From the NCBI GenBank assembly GCA_032718565.1, contig JAVGVS010000782.1:1-64000 (forward strand): a stretch of 64,000 nucleotides of DNA. Direction: 5' to 3'. Source of the DNA: Distichodus sexfasciatus. Its lineage: Eukaryota; Chordata; Actinopteri; Characiformes; Distichodontidae. Shown here piece after piece: positions 30,981 through 41,269 of the stretch (positions within the stretch are counted from its first letter, which is position 1; each line of letters starts with the position of its first letter). Made by a program: the position numbers and the translations under genes. The notes under the pieces are model-generated. The model saw only the letters and a program-made list of their open reading frames with translations, did no database searches and was not told the origin of the DNA.

Positions 30981-31690
30981 TGTGATCTGTTGTAGAATTT
31001 AACTATGCTAAAATGTGCCACAGCGTCATCTCGATTCAAAGCGACGAAAAATATGCACGCGATGAAAACCAAGTGCAGAGAAATATAATGCACGTGATAA
31101 TTTCTAATGTTTCTCATTACCACTCATAATAATGAGGAGTGTTCTCATTATTAATAGCTCATACAACTGAGAAATGTTCTAATTATTATGACTTATTATC
31201 TCATAATAACTAGAGGGTCAGTGACAAAGTCTACATTATTATTTTTGTATTTTTTAAATAGATGTCATGCATATTGTTGAGTTTGGACCAATGTGTTTCA
31301 TTAGTCAACTATTATCAAGTGTTTAAATTCATTTTTTGACTGTATTTATAACTTATTATCTCTGGGTTTTTTTGCAAATATGCATTAGAGTGTCTACACT
31401 TCCTAACACATTATTATTTTGTAGTTGTGTTTTGTACATCCAATAATTTAAGATAATTGCATTGTTAATAATAATTATAAAAAATAATTATTAAAATATA
31501 CAAATGAATGCATTCAATACAATAGCTATTTACATTATAGTTGTCAACCATTTGTTCACTACTATTTCTTGGTTTAAATGAACATTTTACCAGTTTGCAC
31601 AGTTTGACAAAAAATATGCACGTCACGTCAATGACCTGAGAAACATTCTCATTATTATGATTATATGTAATGCGCTGAAAGAAAAAAGCA
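30981..31690. other. Intergenic AT-rich sequence between myzap and polr2m
   Basis: AT-rich, with repeated short motifs such as ctcattattatga in both orientations. No gene, clear transposon end or CpG island is visible. Confidence 0.5.
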
Positions 31691-31828
31691 AGTGAATGAA
31701 TGAATGCATGAATGAATGACAGGAAGACTGAATGAATGACACAACAAAAGAAAGAAAGAAAAAATAAAAATCAATAAAGAAAGAAAGAAGGAAATAATGA
31801 ATGAATGAATAAATGACTTAACAAAAGA

Positions 31829-31833
31829 CAAAG

Positions 31834-31904
<71 letters not shown>

Positions 31905-31905
31905 A
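31829..31905 (+). repeat. (GAAA)n microsatellite
   Basis: About 18 nearly perfect GAAA units, preceded by degenerate GAAT/GAAA sequence from about 31690. It lies in the myzap-polr2m interval. Confidence 0.95.
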
Positions 31906-32052
31906 GGTGTCAGTATGAGGTATGTATTTCCTCCTGTCGGCCAGCAGGTGTCAGTATGGGGCTGTGTAATTCCTTCAGTCGGCCAGCAGGTGTCAGTATG
32001 GGGCTGTGTAATTCCTTCAGTCGGCCAGCAGGTGTCAGTATGGGGCTGTGTG
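31906..32052 (+). repeat. 42-bp tandem repeat upstream of polr2m, about 3.5 copies
   Basis: Copies start at 31906 (41 bp, diverged), 31947, 31989 and 32031 (partial). Copies two and three are identical over 42 bp. Each has the core GGTGTCAGTATGGGGCTGTG and ends CGGCCAGCA. The array lies 200-350 bp upstream of the polr2m ATG and directly after a GAAA microsatellite. Confidence 0.9.
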
Positions 32053-32084
32053 AAGCTGTTTCCCCGTATTGAGGGAAGAAGAGT

Positions 32085-32256
32085 GTGAAGCCGCTGTTCT
32101 CCCGCTCTCTCCGTCATGGCGCGGAGCTGCTGCCTCTGTGGAGTGTGATGAGGATGAGACTGTGCTGAGGGCCGTGTGACATGAAGCGAGCGGCTGGTGG
32201 AGCTGTAGCCAGTGCTGTGATGTTGAGCGGGGAGTCTGTCAGCTAGCAGCAGCATC
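32085..32256 (+). promoter_or_regulatory. polr2m: polr2m 5' leader with three short upstream ORFs
   Basis: GC- and CpG-richer than its surroundings. It holds three upstream ATGs, each with its own stop before the main ATG: 32116-32148 (MARSCCLCGV, G at -3 and G at +4), 32148-32168 (its ATG overlaps the first stop as TGATG) and 32181-32246 (21 residues, ending 10 bp before the polr2m ATG). If this segment is transcribed, translation of polr2m may depend on leaky scanning or reinitiation. The start of transcription is unknown. Confidence 0.5.
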
Positions 32257-32363
32257 ATGGCGTGGTGGTCACAGGGTCAGGGCCAGCTGGGGGATTTGAA
32301 CAGTAAAAGTCGAGACGAACTCACACTCATCCTCACACGACAGCAGAGGATACTCAGCAACAA
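32257..32363 (+). CDS. polr2m: polr2m coding exon 1
   Basis: 107 bp from ATG to donor gtaagt, leaving in phase 2. The peptide starts MAWWSQGQGQLGDLNS and continues into the conserved DEL-x-LILTRQQRIL block. A long (ATA)n microsatellite begins about 10 bp after the donor. Confidence 0.93.
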
Positions 32364-32374
32364 GTAAGTTACTG

Positions 32375-32419
<45 letters not shown>

Positions 32420-35400
32420 TCATCATTAACAACAACAATAATAATACATTATATTTACATGGACACCACAAAACAGTACCAACAGATTATGCATACTATG
32501 CGTACTACATTAATACATATACACATACAAACGTAACATTTCCATAAAGTATCTAAACTAAAATTACCCAAATAAAGAAGTGGAATTACAGTGAGTTTGC
32601 GTGTTTAACACGGTGTCTAAAGACAGTGCAGCATAACCAAAGAAAACAAAAGTAGTACGCATAGTAGTATGCATAGTATATATACACCGATCAGGCACAA
32701 CATGACCACTGACAGGTGAAGTGAATAACACTCATTAACTCCTCATTATCATGGCAGACAGTTCAAACAACAGTCCAGCAACTGAAGAAAACAACAAAAT
32801 ATGCATGAATATTTACAAACATAACATTTGCATCAATCAGCTACATTAAAATTACCTTTAAAATGCAGTAGCATTACAGTGAGTGTGCAGATTTAAGTAG
32901 AGAGTCACAACTTGAGACGAGTAGTGTATGGAAAATTGTGTAAATATGTAAGATCAAGATTCCAGATTCTTTATTTGTCACATGCATAAGTATACAAGTA
33001 CGATTTGCAGTGTGCAGATATAAAATACATACAAAACAGAGGATAAAAGAAAACCAAGCAACACGTTTATATAAAATCAACGTCCCAAAATCAAACATAT
33101 ACAAAGCAAATACTTACTTAAGGCAGTGACACCTAACTGAACGTTATTTTGGCTTCCTTCTAAAACACTACGTCTGACAGATTTCTGTCGGTAGCTTAAA
33201 TATATGTCACATAAAAGCAGAAGACTTTAAGCAGGTGTATTGTATTAGTATTGATCCAAAATAACTATCTGTATTGTAACATTGCTTTGTATAAGTCTGT
33301 TTGTATTAAAAGAGAAGATTGTTGTTCGTATACACTACCAGTCAAAAGTTTGGACACACCTTCCCATTCAATATTTTCTTCTTTATTAACATGACTGTTT
33401 ACATTGTAGATTCTCACTGAAGGCACTATGAAGGAACACATGGAATTATGTAGTAAACAAAAAGTGTGAAATAACCCAAAACATGTTTTATATCTTAGAT
33501 TCTTGAAAATAACCACCCTTTGCTTTGATCACTGCTTTGCACACTCTGGGATTCTCTCGATGAGCTTCATGAGGTAGTCACCTGAAATGGTTTTCCAACA
33601 GTCTGGAAGGAGTTCCCAGAGATGCTGAGCACTTGTTGGCCCTTTTGCCTTCACTCTGCGGTCCATCTCATCCCAAACCATCTTGATTGTGTTTGGTCAG
33701 GTGACTGTGGAGGCCAGGCCTTGTGGCGCAGCGCTCCATCACTCTCCTTCTGAGTCATATAGCCCTTACACAGTTCATTCATAGTTTTGATGCCTTTAGT
33801 GAGAATCTACAATGTAAATAGTAATGAAAATAAAGAAACAACATTGAATGGGAAGGTGTGTCCAAACTTTTGACTCAGAAATAAAATGTTCATATTTTAA
33901 TTGCATTTTGTGGTTTGAAATAAATGGAGGTGATTGTGTTAAAACAGCAGGCATCAAGCTCTTGTCCTTTGAATTGGTATAATACTGTAATTTGCGCCAC
34001 TACAACTAGGGAATCAGGACTAAAGTAGGCCCTTTGGTGTAATCCCGGTCTTTACAAAATGAAAGCAAAGCTTAACTTTCATTATTAATCTTTTGTAATA
34101 TTACCACAAAATTATATTAGAATAGAGTTCAGAATGAGTTGTCAGACAGGAGCTCTCTAGGTTTGATCAGTGTTAGGAATATGCAGTAATTGATCACATT
34201 TGGTTTCCACAGACAGTTTATTCAAACCCTCCCTGATAAAGGGAAGAAGATCTCTGAGTTTGTGGAGAAAGTGCACCATGCCCTGGCCCATCTGGACGAG
34301 GAGGAGAAGATGCAGGCCAGTCTGTCCTCCGTCCGCCACGAATTTCAGTCCAAATACAAACAAGCTTTAGCACAGCGCCGACATGACGCTTTGAGACCGG
34401 CCCTGAAGGACGATGAGCAGTCACGCGAGAGCGCTGGAGACGTGGTTATGTCGAGCGGTGAGGGAGGTGGACAGCAGAGCTCTGATACCACTAGACAGGG
34501 GACAGAACCGCAGGAACTTTCAGGTGGCGCTGCTGCTGCTGAGGGGACAGACCTGGTGGAGGCGCTGGAACGGGTCACACTGGCTGAGGAAACGACTTCT
34601 CCACCCAAACACACAGAGAAAAACTCTTCTCAGAGCACTTCCTCGAGTGGGACACAGACTCAGAAGAAGCCACATTATATAGAAGTGTTGGAGAAATCGG
34701 ACGCAAATGTGGCAAAACTCAGATTTAAGCCCAACCAGTAAGTATGAGTAGGGGTGTAACAATACGCCAGTCTAAACTGATGCCTTGATATAATGATGAA
34801 TCATTCTGCGGCATTAGGGATGCACATTAATATCAGAATCGGATGAGATTTGCTTTTTTTGGCTCATTGCCATCGCACCGATGTTTAGATTTTATGCTAC
34901 TGTGTGTTTTTTACTGTCCCAGGCTGCCCGTGAAGTCAGCTTCCCCCTCTCCTGGTCAGTCACCGGGCAGCGCCACGCCCTTGACAGCCGAGGCCCGGAG
35001 ACAGAGGGACAGGAAACACCTGGATGACGTCACGGCGGCAAAGCTGCCCCCACTACACCACACACCGGCACAGCTGCTGTCCCTCGAGGAGTCAGTGTCC
35101 ATCCTGCAGGAGCAGACTCGCAAACACGAGGTATGGCCAAACCTGCTGGACTCACAGAACTCCTTATATAGCAAGAATATTACACAGCTTGTGACCGTTA
35201 TTACTGTTATTTATTTATTTATTTATTTATTAAGTATTAAGTACTACCTTTTATTATTTATTTATTATGTACTAAAAGAATATCTAGAATAATAACAATA
35301 ATCTGTATTTTGTACAGCAACTTTCAGACATAGAAATGCAGCCCAAAGTGATTTACAGTATAAAGGTATAAAAAATAAATCCTTTAAGTATAAGCAACTA

Positions 35401-36227
35401 GTTTCTGGAGAATAGTGATTCAGAACAAATGCAGATAAATAAAAGAAATAAACGATTAATGAAAATCTTGAAAAGGGAGAAATATGGCTACAATAAATAA
35501 AAATACTAAATATTAAGAGCCATCTATATGAATAAATAATAATATTCAAATATATACATGAAATGTAAAAAATTAAACCCAATTTTAGAGTAAAACACTT
35601 AAAATTAACTTTGAAAAAGGGGAAAATATGGTGTAAATATGGTTTAACAATAATAAGTAATTTTATAGACATATAAAAGTCTGACTTTCTTTCAGTTCTA
35701 CAGTTTTATAATGTTATATAAATATAAGTTTTTATCATTTTTACTTATTTTATTCATTTTACAAAATATGTTCATTTAAAATAAATATACACTATAAAAC
35801 ACCTCAACAATTTCAGAAATGAGTGATTAAAGACCACTGTCCTTATAATTACGTCAAACTTGCGCTAAATTTTTGTGCAAAACATTAACCTATGGATTAA
35901 AAAAATTCTACAGGTTTGTAATACATTAAATGTCTTTTAAAAGTTCTTAGTAACACATTTAAGGAAATATGACAAAAATCAAATGAAAAAGAAAATATTG
36001 TTGAATGAGGCTCCATTCTTTTAAAAAAAGATCTTTTTAAAGTGTGTTAATATATGTGTGTGTGTGTGATTTGACCTGTGTTTCAGGAGTTACAGGCCAA
36101 GCTGGCAGCACAGAGACTTGCAGAGGGTCTTACTGTGAGGATGAGCAGGTTTAATCCTGAAGGGGGCGCTACAGCTGCCTACAGAGAGGTCCACGATGAG
36201 GGGGCGCTCCTCTCCGACGAGGACTGA
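32257..36227 (+). CDS. polr2m: polr2m gene, 4 coding exons, complete
   Basis: RNA polymerase II subunit M (Gdown1, GRINL1A) binds Pol II in the nucleus. It makes a form that needs Mediator for activated initiation and it also affects elongation factors; that is family knowledge. Four exons splice to 326 residues (human about 368). Segments that identify it are SRDELTLILTRQQRIL (residues about 18-33), KQFIQTLPDKGKK (36-48), KKPHYIEVLE (187-196), RDRKHLDDVTAAKLPPLHH (239-257), LLSLEESV (262-269), ELQAKLAAQRLAEGL from 281 and the acidic end LLSDED. Residues about 100-180 are Ser/Gly/Thr/Glu-rich and poorly conserved, as in other members. Introns 1 and 2 are phase 2 and intron 3 is phase 0. The start at 32257 gives the N-terminal length of the family and has A at -3 and G at +4. 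It lies 1.8 kb downstream of myzap on the same strand. Confidence 0.95.
32370..32420 (+). repeat. (ATA)n microsatellite
   Basis: About 16 ATA units just inside polr2m intron 1. Confidence 0.97.
33331..33878 (-). mobile_element. Tc1/mariner element, internally deleted
   Basis: Ends TACACTACCAGTCAAAAGTT and the inverse aacttttgactcagaa, with inverted repeats extending about 100 bp inwards (ttacattgtagattctcact on both sides). The minus strand of about 33480-33710 reads as the C-terminal end of a Tc1-like transposase (MVWDEMDRRVKAKGP, LPDCWKTISGDYLMKLIERI). Most of the DNA-binding and catalytic part is deleted, so it cannot be autonomous. Confidence 0.88.
34213..34737 (+). CDS. polr2m: polr2m coding exon 2
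   Basis: 525 bp, phase 2 in and phase 2 out, acceptor tttccacag and donor gtaagt. It begins with QFIQTLPDKGKKISEF, runs through a variable acidic/Ser-rich middle and ends with QKKPHYIEVLE and LRFKPNQ. The frame meets a stop directly at the donor, which fixes the boundary. Confidence 0.95.
34738..34922. other. polr2m intron 2 with hAT-like fragments
   Basis: Short intron. Contains two element starts, taggggtgtaacaatacgcc and ttagggatgcacattaatat, both like the ends of hAT elements in this window, and no matching right ends. Confidence 0.55.
34923..35130 (+). CDS. polr2m: polr2m coding exon 3
   Basis: 208 bp, phase 2 in and phase 0 out, acceptor ctgtcccag and donor gtatgg. Encodes the most conserved part: RQRDRKHLDDVTAAKLPPLH, then LLSLEESV. 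Confidence 0.95.
35131..36086. other. polr2m intron 3 contents
   Basis: AT-rich, with a (TTTA)n run at about 35205-35232 and a piece of the ggcctcattcacc family near 35930-36015. Nothing coding. Confidence 0.55.
36087..36227 (+). CDS. polr2m: polr2m terminal coding exon 4
   Basis: 47 codons including TGA (36225-36227), acceptor tgtttcag. Encodes ELQAKLAAQRLAEGLTVRM and FNPEGG, then an acidic end. It matches the C-terminal block of the family. Confidence 0.95.
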   Translation, partial: ELQAKLAAQRLAEGLTVRMSRFNPEGGATAAYREVHDEGALLSDED

Positions 36228-36644
36228 TCCTGTCTCAAAAGAGAGAGCGAGAGAGAGAGAGATTCTGCACGGAGACAAGACTTTACCTCAAATGTTCATC
36301 AGTTCAACAACATGAATTTCTGCTCAGGCGTCGCTCAGCTGTTGCACTTATCAACACAAACTGCAGTTTATACCAATTTGTGTGTCAGCAGCGATTAGGT
36401 CTGAGAGGGGCACGCCATCCGAATATGCTGATGCAATTTACAGAGTGAAAGTTAAGAAGGGGGACTAATGTCCTAAAGCAATTCAAAAGAAGCTTCGTTG
36501 AGTGATAAACTGGAGACATTGTGTTCCATTTGAACGTGAATCAGGTGTTTTACGCATAAAATATTCAAAGTGGGATTTGCAGAACACTCCACTCAGAAAC
36601 CCACTCTTCTTTTCGTAAGGTCCTGTTTTGCAATGTGCAGCCAA

Positions 36645-36650
36645 AATAAA
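36645..36650 (+). terminator. polr2m: Possible polr2m polyadenylation signal AATAAA
   Basis: First AATAAA after the stop, about 420 bp downstream. A GT-containing stretch follows (gatagcgtgcg). It is the only clear signal before the candidate regulatory island, but sequence alone cannot prove its use. Confidence 0.45.
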
Positions 36651-37725
36651 TAACTTTGATAGCGTGCGCCCGCGATCTGAGCTGTCTATCAGTTTAAAAG
36701 CCTCCCAAACCCAAATGTGGAAGCACTTAATGTGACGGCTTACGAGCGCAACAAAAGCTTGAGAGAAGTTCCTTTATTATTTCTGGGGCTGTTTTGTTAA
36801 CCCCTCGGTTTGATTAGGCCGGCGAGTCTGCCGTCTCTAACGCGTGTGATGTTATCAGTGGAGAAATCTCTGACATGCCTGCGGTGATTAATATATGCAG
36901 TGTGAAATAGTGATGCTTGAAAGGATTGGCCCACTTACCGGAATACATCTGGAAGGCATTTAGCTCATGTTACTGCACAAAGTGGCAACGCATGAGTTGA
37001 TGGCAGCGGCTGCAGACGGACATGACATACGGCAAATGCAATTCCCGCACTTAACGCGCAGATAAGGAACGGCAATAAACCTCAACCTCCAGCTTTCCTT
37101 CGCACTAAATCTCCCCGGCTCGACCGAATGGCAGGCCGGCATTCCTTTAAAGAGGATTCGGGAGGCGTAATTAGAGGACGGGGAGTGAGGCGTGATGGAG
37201 GGGGGGCAGTGAACGGAGGGAGGCTTCGGTCTGGCCTGATGCTCCGTGATAACCTCCGCTGATTGCTGCTAGCGCACATGTGGAACACTCCACTTTAGAC
37301 AAACTGCAGAGATGTCTGCTAATAAATACGGCAAAACCCGCTCAATTATAGATGTACAGTACACCACATTTTCAGCTCGAGTCTGAACAGCCGAGGGAAG
37401 TGTAATCTTCACCAGCTGGTCTAATTTTGGTTTTGATTTGGCGTTTGGGGACACAGTTTACACAGATGACCACTTCCACTTGCAGCATGTTTGATAAACT
37501 ATGACCCTGAGTAGAGCAATCACGCTGTGTTTTTATCTGGTCATTATCTTAATTTGACTGATTAAAGACTGATTTTGCCTCGTAACTACTCATAGATGTT
37601 GAACGCTTGACCGGCTTCTGACCAGCAGATGGCCATCATTTTTACATTTGCCTGTATGTCAGTTAGCAGTATGTATGTATTTAGGTTCTCACTCGTCCAG
37701 GACTTGGTCATTTATGGGTTTGAAT
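36651..37725. promoter_or_regulatory. Repeat-free island downstream of polr2m, candidate regulatory DNA
   Basis: About 800 bp (36660-37460) without any repeat family of the window. It has mixed base composition and short motifs such as gattaatatatgcag and ccaaacccaaatgtgg. No open frame of note. The idea of a conserved noncoding element rests on its contrast with the repeat-laden surroundings and on the known presence of the developmental gene ALDH1A2 next to POLR2M in mammals. Alignment is needed. Confidence 0.3.
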
Positions 37726-38412
37726 TAGGGATGCACAATAATATCAGAAACTGCTTTTTTGCTTAGATTTGCCCAATATTTTCGGTCGATATTTTATGAC
37801 TTATTGTACGTAGAAAGGTAGCGCTTGTGTCAGGCATGTCCAATGTCCGAGGTGGGATTTTATGCGGCCTGCGCCTTCTGTTTTAAAATGTATGGTGTTA
37901 TTTTGTGTCAAAATTATGAGCACGCACTGGAAGGTTCACCAGCAAAATTTCTTGTCTTTACGCCTGCACATGTGATTGAGACCGCTCACTTGGGCTGTGT
38001 CCCTATCCACGTACTACTGCACTTAATAGTATGGTAGGTAAGGAGCTCTTATCATACTTTTCTGTGTGGTAGTATGCATCTCAGGAAATAACCGGTGTTG
38101 TACCGTAACGGCTCTCTATGCACTAGGTAGTGCACATGGGGTGTCACACGTGCCCTATTTGACTTGGTACACTACATAGGGCAGGAAGTAAATATTCGTA
38201 AAATATTGTGCACTACGTTGGAAATGCCCTCGCTCCGCTCTGCTTCTACGCTTGTGTTAGAAATGTCAGAGTTATTGGTGCTATTTTTGTGCCAAATTTC
38301 TGCCTGCACTCACCCTCGACTCAGCCTTAATGATATATCGGTATTGGCAGATGTCAGCATAAAAATATCGTATATCGGCATCGGCCAATAATTCCCTTAT
38401 TGTGTATTCCTA
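37726..38412. mobile_element. hAT-like element, 687 bp
   Basis: Starts TAGGGATGCACAATAATATC and ends ccaataattcccttattgtgtattccta, an imperfect inverse. Flanks gtttgaat and gtatggat match at 6 of 8. The interior tatatcggcatcggccaata is typical of these elements. No transposase code. Confidence 0.65.
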
Positions 38413-38557
38413 GTATGGATTAAGGTGAATATTTAGATTTATTTTGGATGCCTCTTTTATTAGTGTTGGAATGGCCCAAAACTCTGAATGAGAATTTTGT
38501 AAATGTGCGTGGAAATGGTTAAAACCCTGCACCCTTTTCTGGTCAAAGCTTAAGATC

Positions 38558-38702
38558 CAAACGGTCCAAAGGTCTGCATTTGACCCATCCGTGAAGGAGC
38601 AGTGGGGAGCTGACATGCTGCGCTGGGGTAGCAGGGCTTGGGGACTGTACTTTGCTTATGACTACCTCAGTGGTACCTTGACCGGTCTGAGAACTGTTTC
38701 AT
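38558..38702 (-). mobile_element. SINE family A, reverse, partial
   Basis: ccatccgtgaaggagcagtg, gcttggggactgtactttgc, tacctcagtggtaccttgac; head lost. Confidence 0.82.
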
Positions 38703-39300
38703 TACCAACTACCAAATGTTTTTCAAAAAGAAAATACAAGAAAAGAGTTCTAGAAAAACCAACGATGGTCACAGTGACTCAGTGAGATCTTGGTACTTTC
38801 ATATGCTACCAGTAAGCAGCGTTTTATAACGACGTTTTTATCTTCAATCCAGCGGCGCCTTGGTCCTTTTTGCAGTTTGCTGTCTTAAGTTTATTTGAGA
38901 GATTTACAGTACAAACCTCATCAGTGAACTGTCGGCTAAAAACCCACCAAAAACAACATAATTAATCGTTGATTAATCGTAATCGAGGTGCATTTAATCG
39001 TGATACTGATTTGAAGTGATATCGTCCATCCCAGAGACATAAAGTTGTTTGTTTTGGCTGTTGTTTGTGCTTGTGGTTGTTTCCAAACCCACCCTCCTCC
39101 CGTTTCTCCAGTGCTCAGGGGGTCTGCTAGTGATTTACTGCAACAGCACACGTCTGAAATCACACGGCCTCCGGGAGATGGGAGTTACCTCTGAGAAAGA
39201 ATAAAACAATAGTATATAATTTCAGGGAATGTCTTTTTAAAGAGGCCAGAATGGCATTACCCCGACAACGCGTGAGATGTGTACACTGGAATTCGGTCCG

Positions 39301-39314
39301 GTTGCCGGGGCAAC
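39301..39314. promoter_or_regulatory. Perfect X-box-like palindrome GTTGCCGGGGCAAC
   Basis: Two GTTGCC half sites in inverted orientation separated by GG, matching the binding site of RFX transcription factors (GTTGCC-N2-GGCAAC). It sits in a repeat-poor stretch (39180-39370). The function is inferred from the motif alone. Confidence 0.4.
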
Positions 39315-39930
39315 GACTGCATTACCTAAACCAAATGACAGGGTCTGAGCTCATTTTTACTTCCATTTTTCTTCTTTGATAATGTCAAGGTGACGGAATA
39401 AGGCAGTGCGAGGAAGTTGTAACAGCTCTCTCTCAGATGAGGTTTCACTCTCTCTCTCCTTCCCAATATAAACCATCTCTCTTTTCCCCCTCGTTCTTAG
39501 ACACAACTGAATCACATCCTCCCCTTTTTCCTGGTCTTCTTTATTGCTGTTTTGATTTATCCCTCGTTCATGAAGTATACATGTCAATGTCTATTTCCCT
39601 GCAGAATGGGGGAGTTTCCTCCCTCCCTCCCTCTCTGTCTCTGGATCTTCTTTCACAGTAAATCTTGGCTCTGTGCTGAGCAGGCTCATATAAGATGTTC
39701 TCCGACATGGACTGGCTGTTTACAGAGAGATGATGTTAGAGTCTGTGTAATGCCAACAGTCTTCCAACAAAACATGGGCAAAAGAGGGCAAAGAGTTGTT
39801 ATGAACCCACTGCCATTTGCTTTCATAGTTCTAGTTCAAGTTTAAAAGTATATTCTTAGGAAAGTTAAGATATTTAGACAGTATAATTATATACACGTGT
39901 AGAATTATGGCAGTTGGTAGTGAAAACGAA

Positions 39931-40114
39931 AGTGAGTGATTATTTGTGATTGTGAACACAGAACACAGTGTACATCAACCATGTGAGCTCTGCATTTGAC
40001 TCATCCGTAATGGAGCAGTGGACAGCAGACATGGGCAGTGTTGGGGACGATACCTTGCTCATGAGTACCTCAGTAGTACCTTTACCAGTCCAGAATTTGA
40101 ACTGGCGACCTGCC
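39931..40114 (-). mobile_element. SINE family A, reverse arm of a head-to-head pair
   Basis: gattgtgaacacagaacaca, tccgtaatggagcagtggac, gataccttgctcatgagtac, B box complement aatttgaactggcgacc. Confidence 0.85.
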
Positions 40115-40320
40115 AACGGAAGGTCGTCGGTTCAAGTGCGGACCGATAAAGGTACCACTGAGGTACTCATGCGTAAGGTACCTTCCCCAAGTGCTGCTCC
40201 TCGAGTTCTGCCCGTGTCAGCTGTTCGCTGCTCCTTCATGGATGGGTCAAATGCAGAGCTCACATGTGGTTGTGGTGCACTGTGTGCTGTGTTCACAATG
40301 ACAAATAATCACTGTCTTTC
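40115..40320 (+). mobile_element. SINE family A, forward arm of a head-to-head pair
   Basis: Starts inside the tRNA-like head at B box gtcggttcaagtgcgg, core aaaggtaccactgaggtact, tail ttcacaatgacaaataatca. It abuts the reverse copy and together they form a long inverted repeat. Confidence 0.87.
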
Positions 40321-41269
40321 AAAAACAAGAAAATACTGGTGAATGAGACGCATTGAGACGTGTCTATAGACTTGTATGTATTTGATTAATAGACATTAAC
40401 TGTCTTAGAGCAGTCACACCATCTCCATCTCCAGCGTATGGAGGCCCGTTGTGAGGCAGGAAGGCCTGCAACAGATTTGGGATGATAAATGTAAGCAGAC
40501 ACAATTATTCATTATGTTTTGCTGCTCTAAATGATTGCGGCATTTTTAAGTGTGGCGAGGAGCGAGTGTGTCAGCATTTGGAGAGGGAGAAGAAGCGTAA
40601 TTAAGCCTCACATCATCTTTTTTTGGAGGTCCATGAAAAGGCTGGGACTGCGACAGAGAAGACGCTGCTGCTATCATTCCTCGAGTCTTCCAGCATCAGA
40701 ATGACGGGTGCAGTCTCTCCATCTGGTTCTTCATTGAGTCCATGTGAACGCTCAGGACTGATGAAATGTCTATTTACTCACTCTTCCTCTCTCACATCAT
40801 GAGAAATGATACTTTTAAGCCTTATGTTTTTAATATGTACATACTGGCACAAGGGAGGAGTGAGCTTGTATTAAAGTCTGGCCTTTGTGCACAATTTGGA
40901 CCAGTTTAAAGTCAAAGTAAACTTTATTTTCCTCTCAGATTATACAACTATACAGGGACGAGACGATGTGGCTCCAGTTTCTACAGGTACACAGAATGCA
41001 CATATATAAATAGAGTATAAAATATTAAACGCTAAACTACAGGCAGAAAAAGAGAAATGGAATTATTATTAAGTTATGGTCCTAGAATTGTCTTTTTGCA
41101 TTGAGTGTTCATAAGATCTGTAGCAATTTAATATAAAAATTCTAAACAGTTTTTAAACAGTTTTTAAAAACAACTATCTTTATAAAGTCTATGCTAGTTA
41201 CATGTGCAGTTCAGTAATATGTGCAAACATTGTAAGGGCGGCCAGAAATTACAATCAGTAATATGTAAT
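40321..41269. other. Intergenic stretch
   Basis: 40400-40640 is repeat-poor and could be regulatory. 40905-41030 resembles the antisense 3' end of a retroposon (taaactttattttcctctca). No gene. Confidence 0.4.

Larger units (their letters stand above)
32364..34212. other. polr2m intron 1 contents
   Basis: Contains the ATA microsatellite, the antisense 3' end of a retroposon near 32955-33030 (tctttatttgtcacatgcat) and a deleted Tc1 element (33331-33878). Confidence 0.6.

Noticed and set aside
31818..32258. 146-codon minus-strand ORF
   Set aside because: Built from the GAAA microsatellite and the 42-bp repeat (repeated TQPHTDTCWPT); an artefact antisense to the polr2m leader.
34218..34762. Several ORFs in other frames over polr2m exon 2
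   Set aside because: Shadows of the real coding exon.
36960..37460. aldh1a2 or other coding exons downstream of polr2m
   Set aside because: No aldehyde dehydrogenase motif or exon-like frame with splice sites found in either strand up to 64,000.
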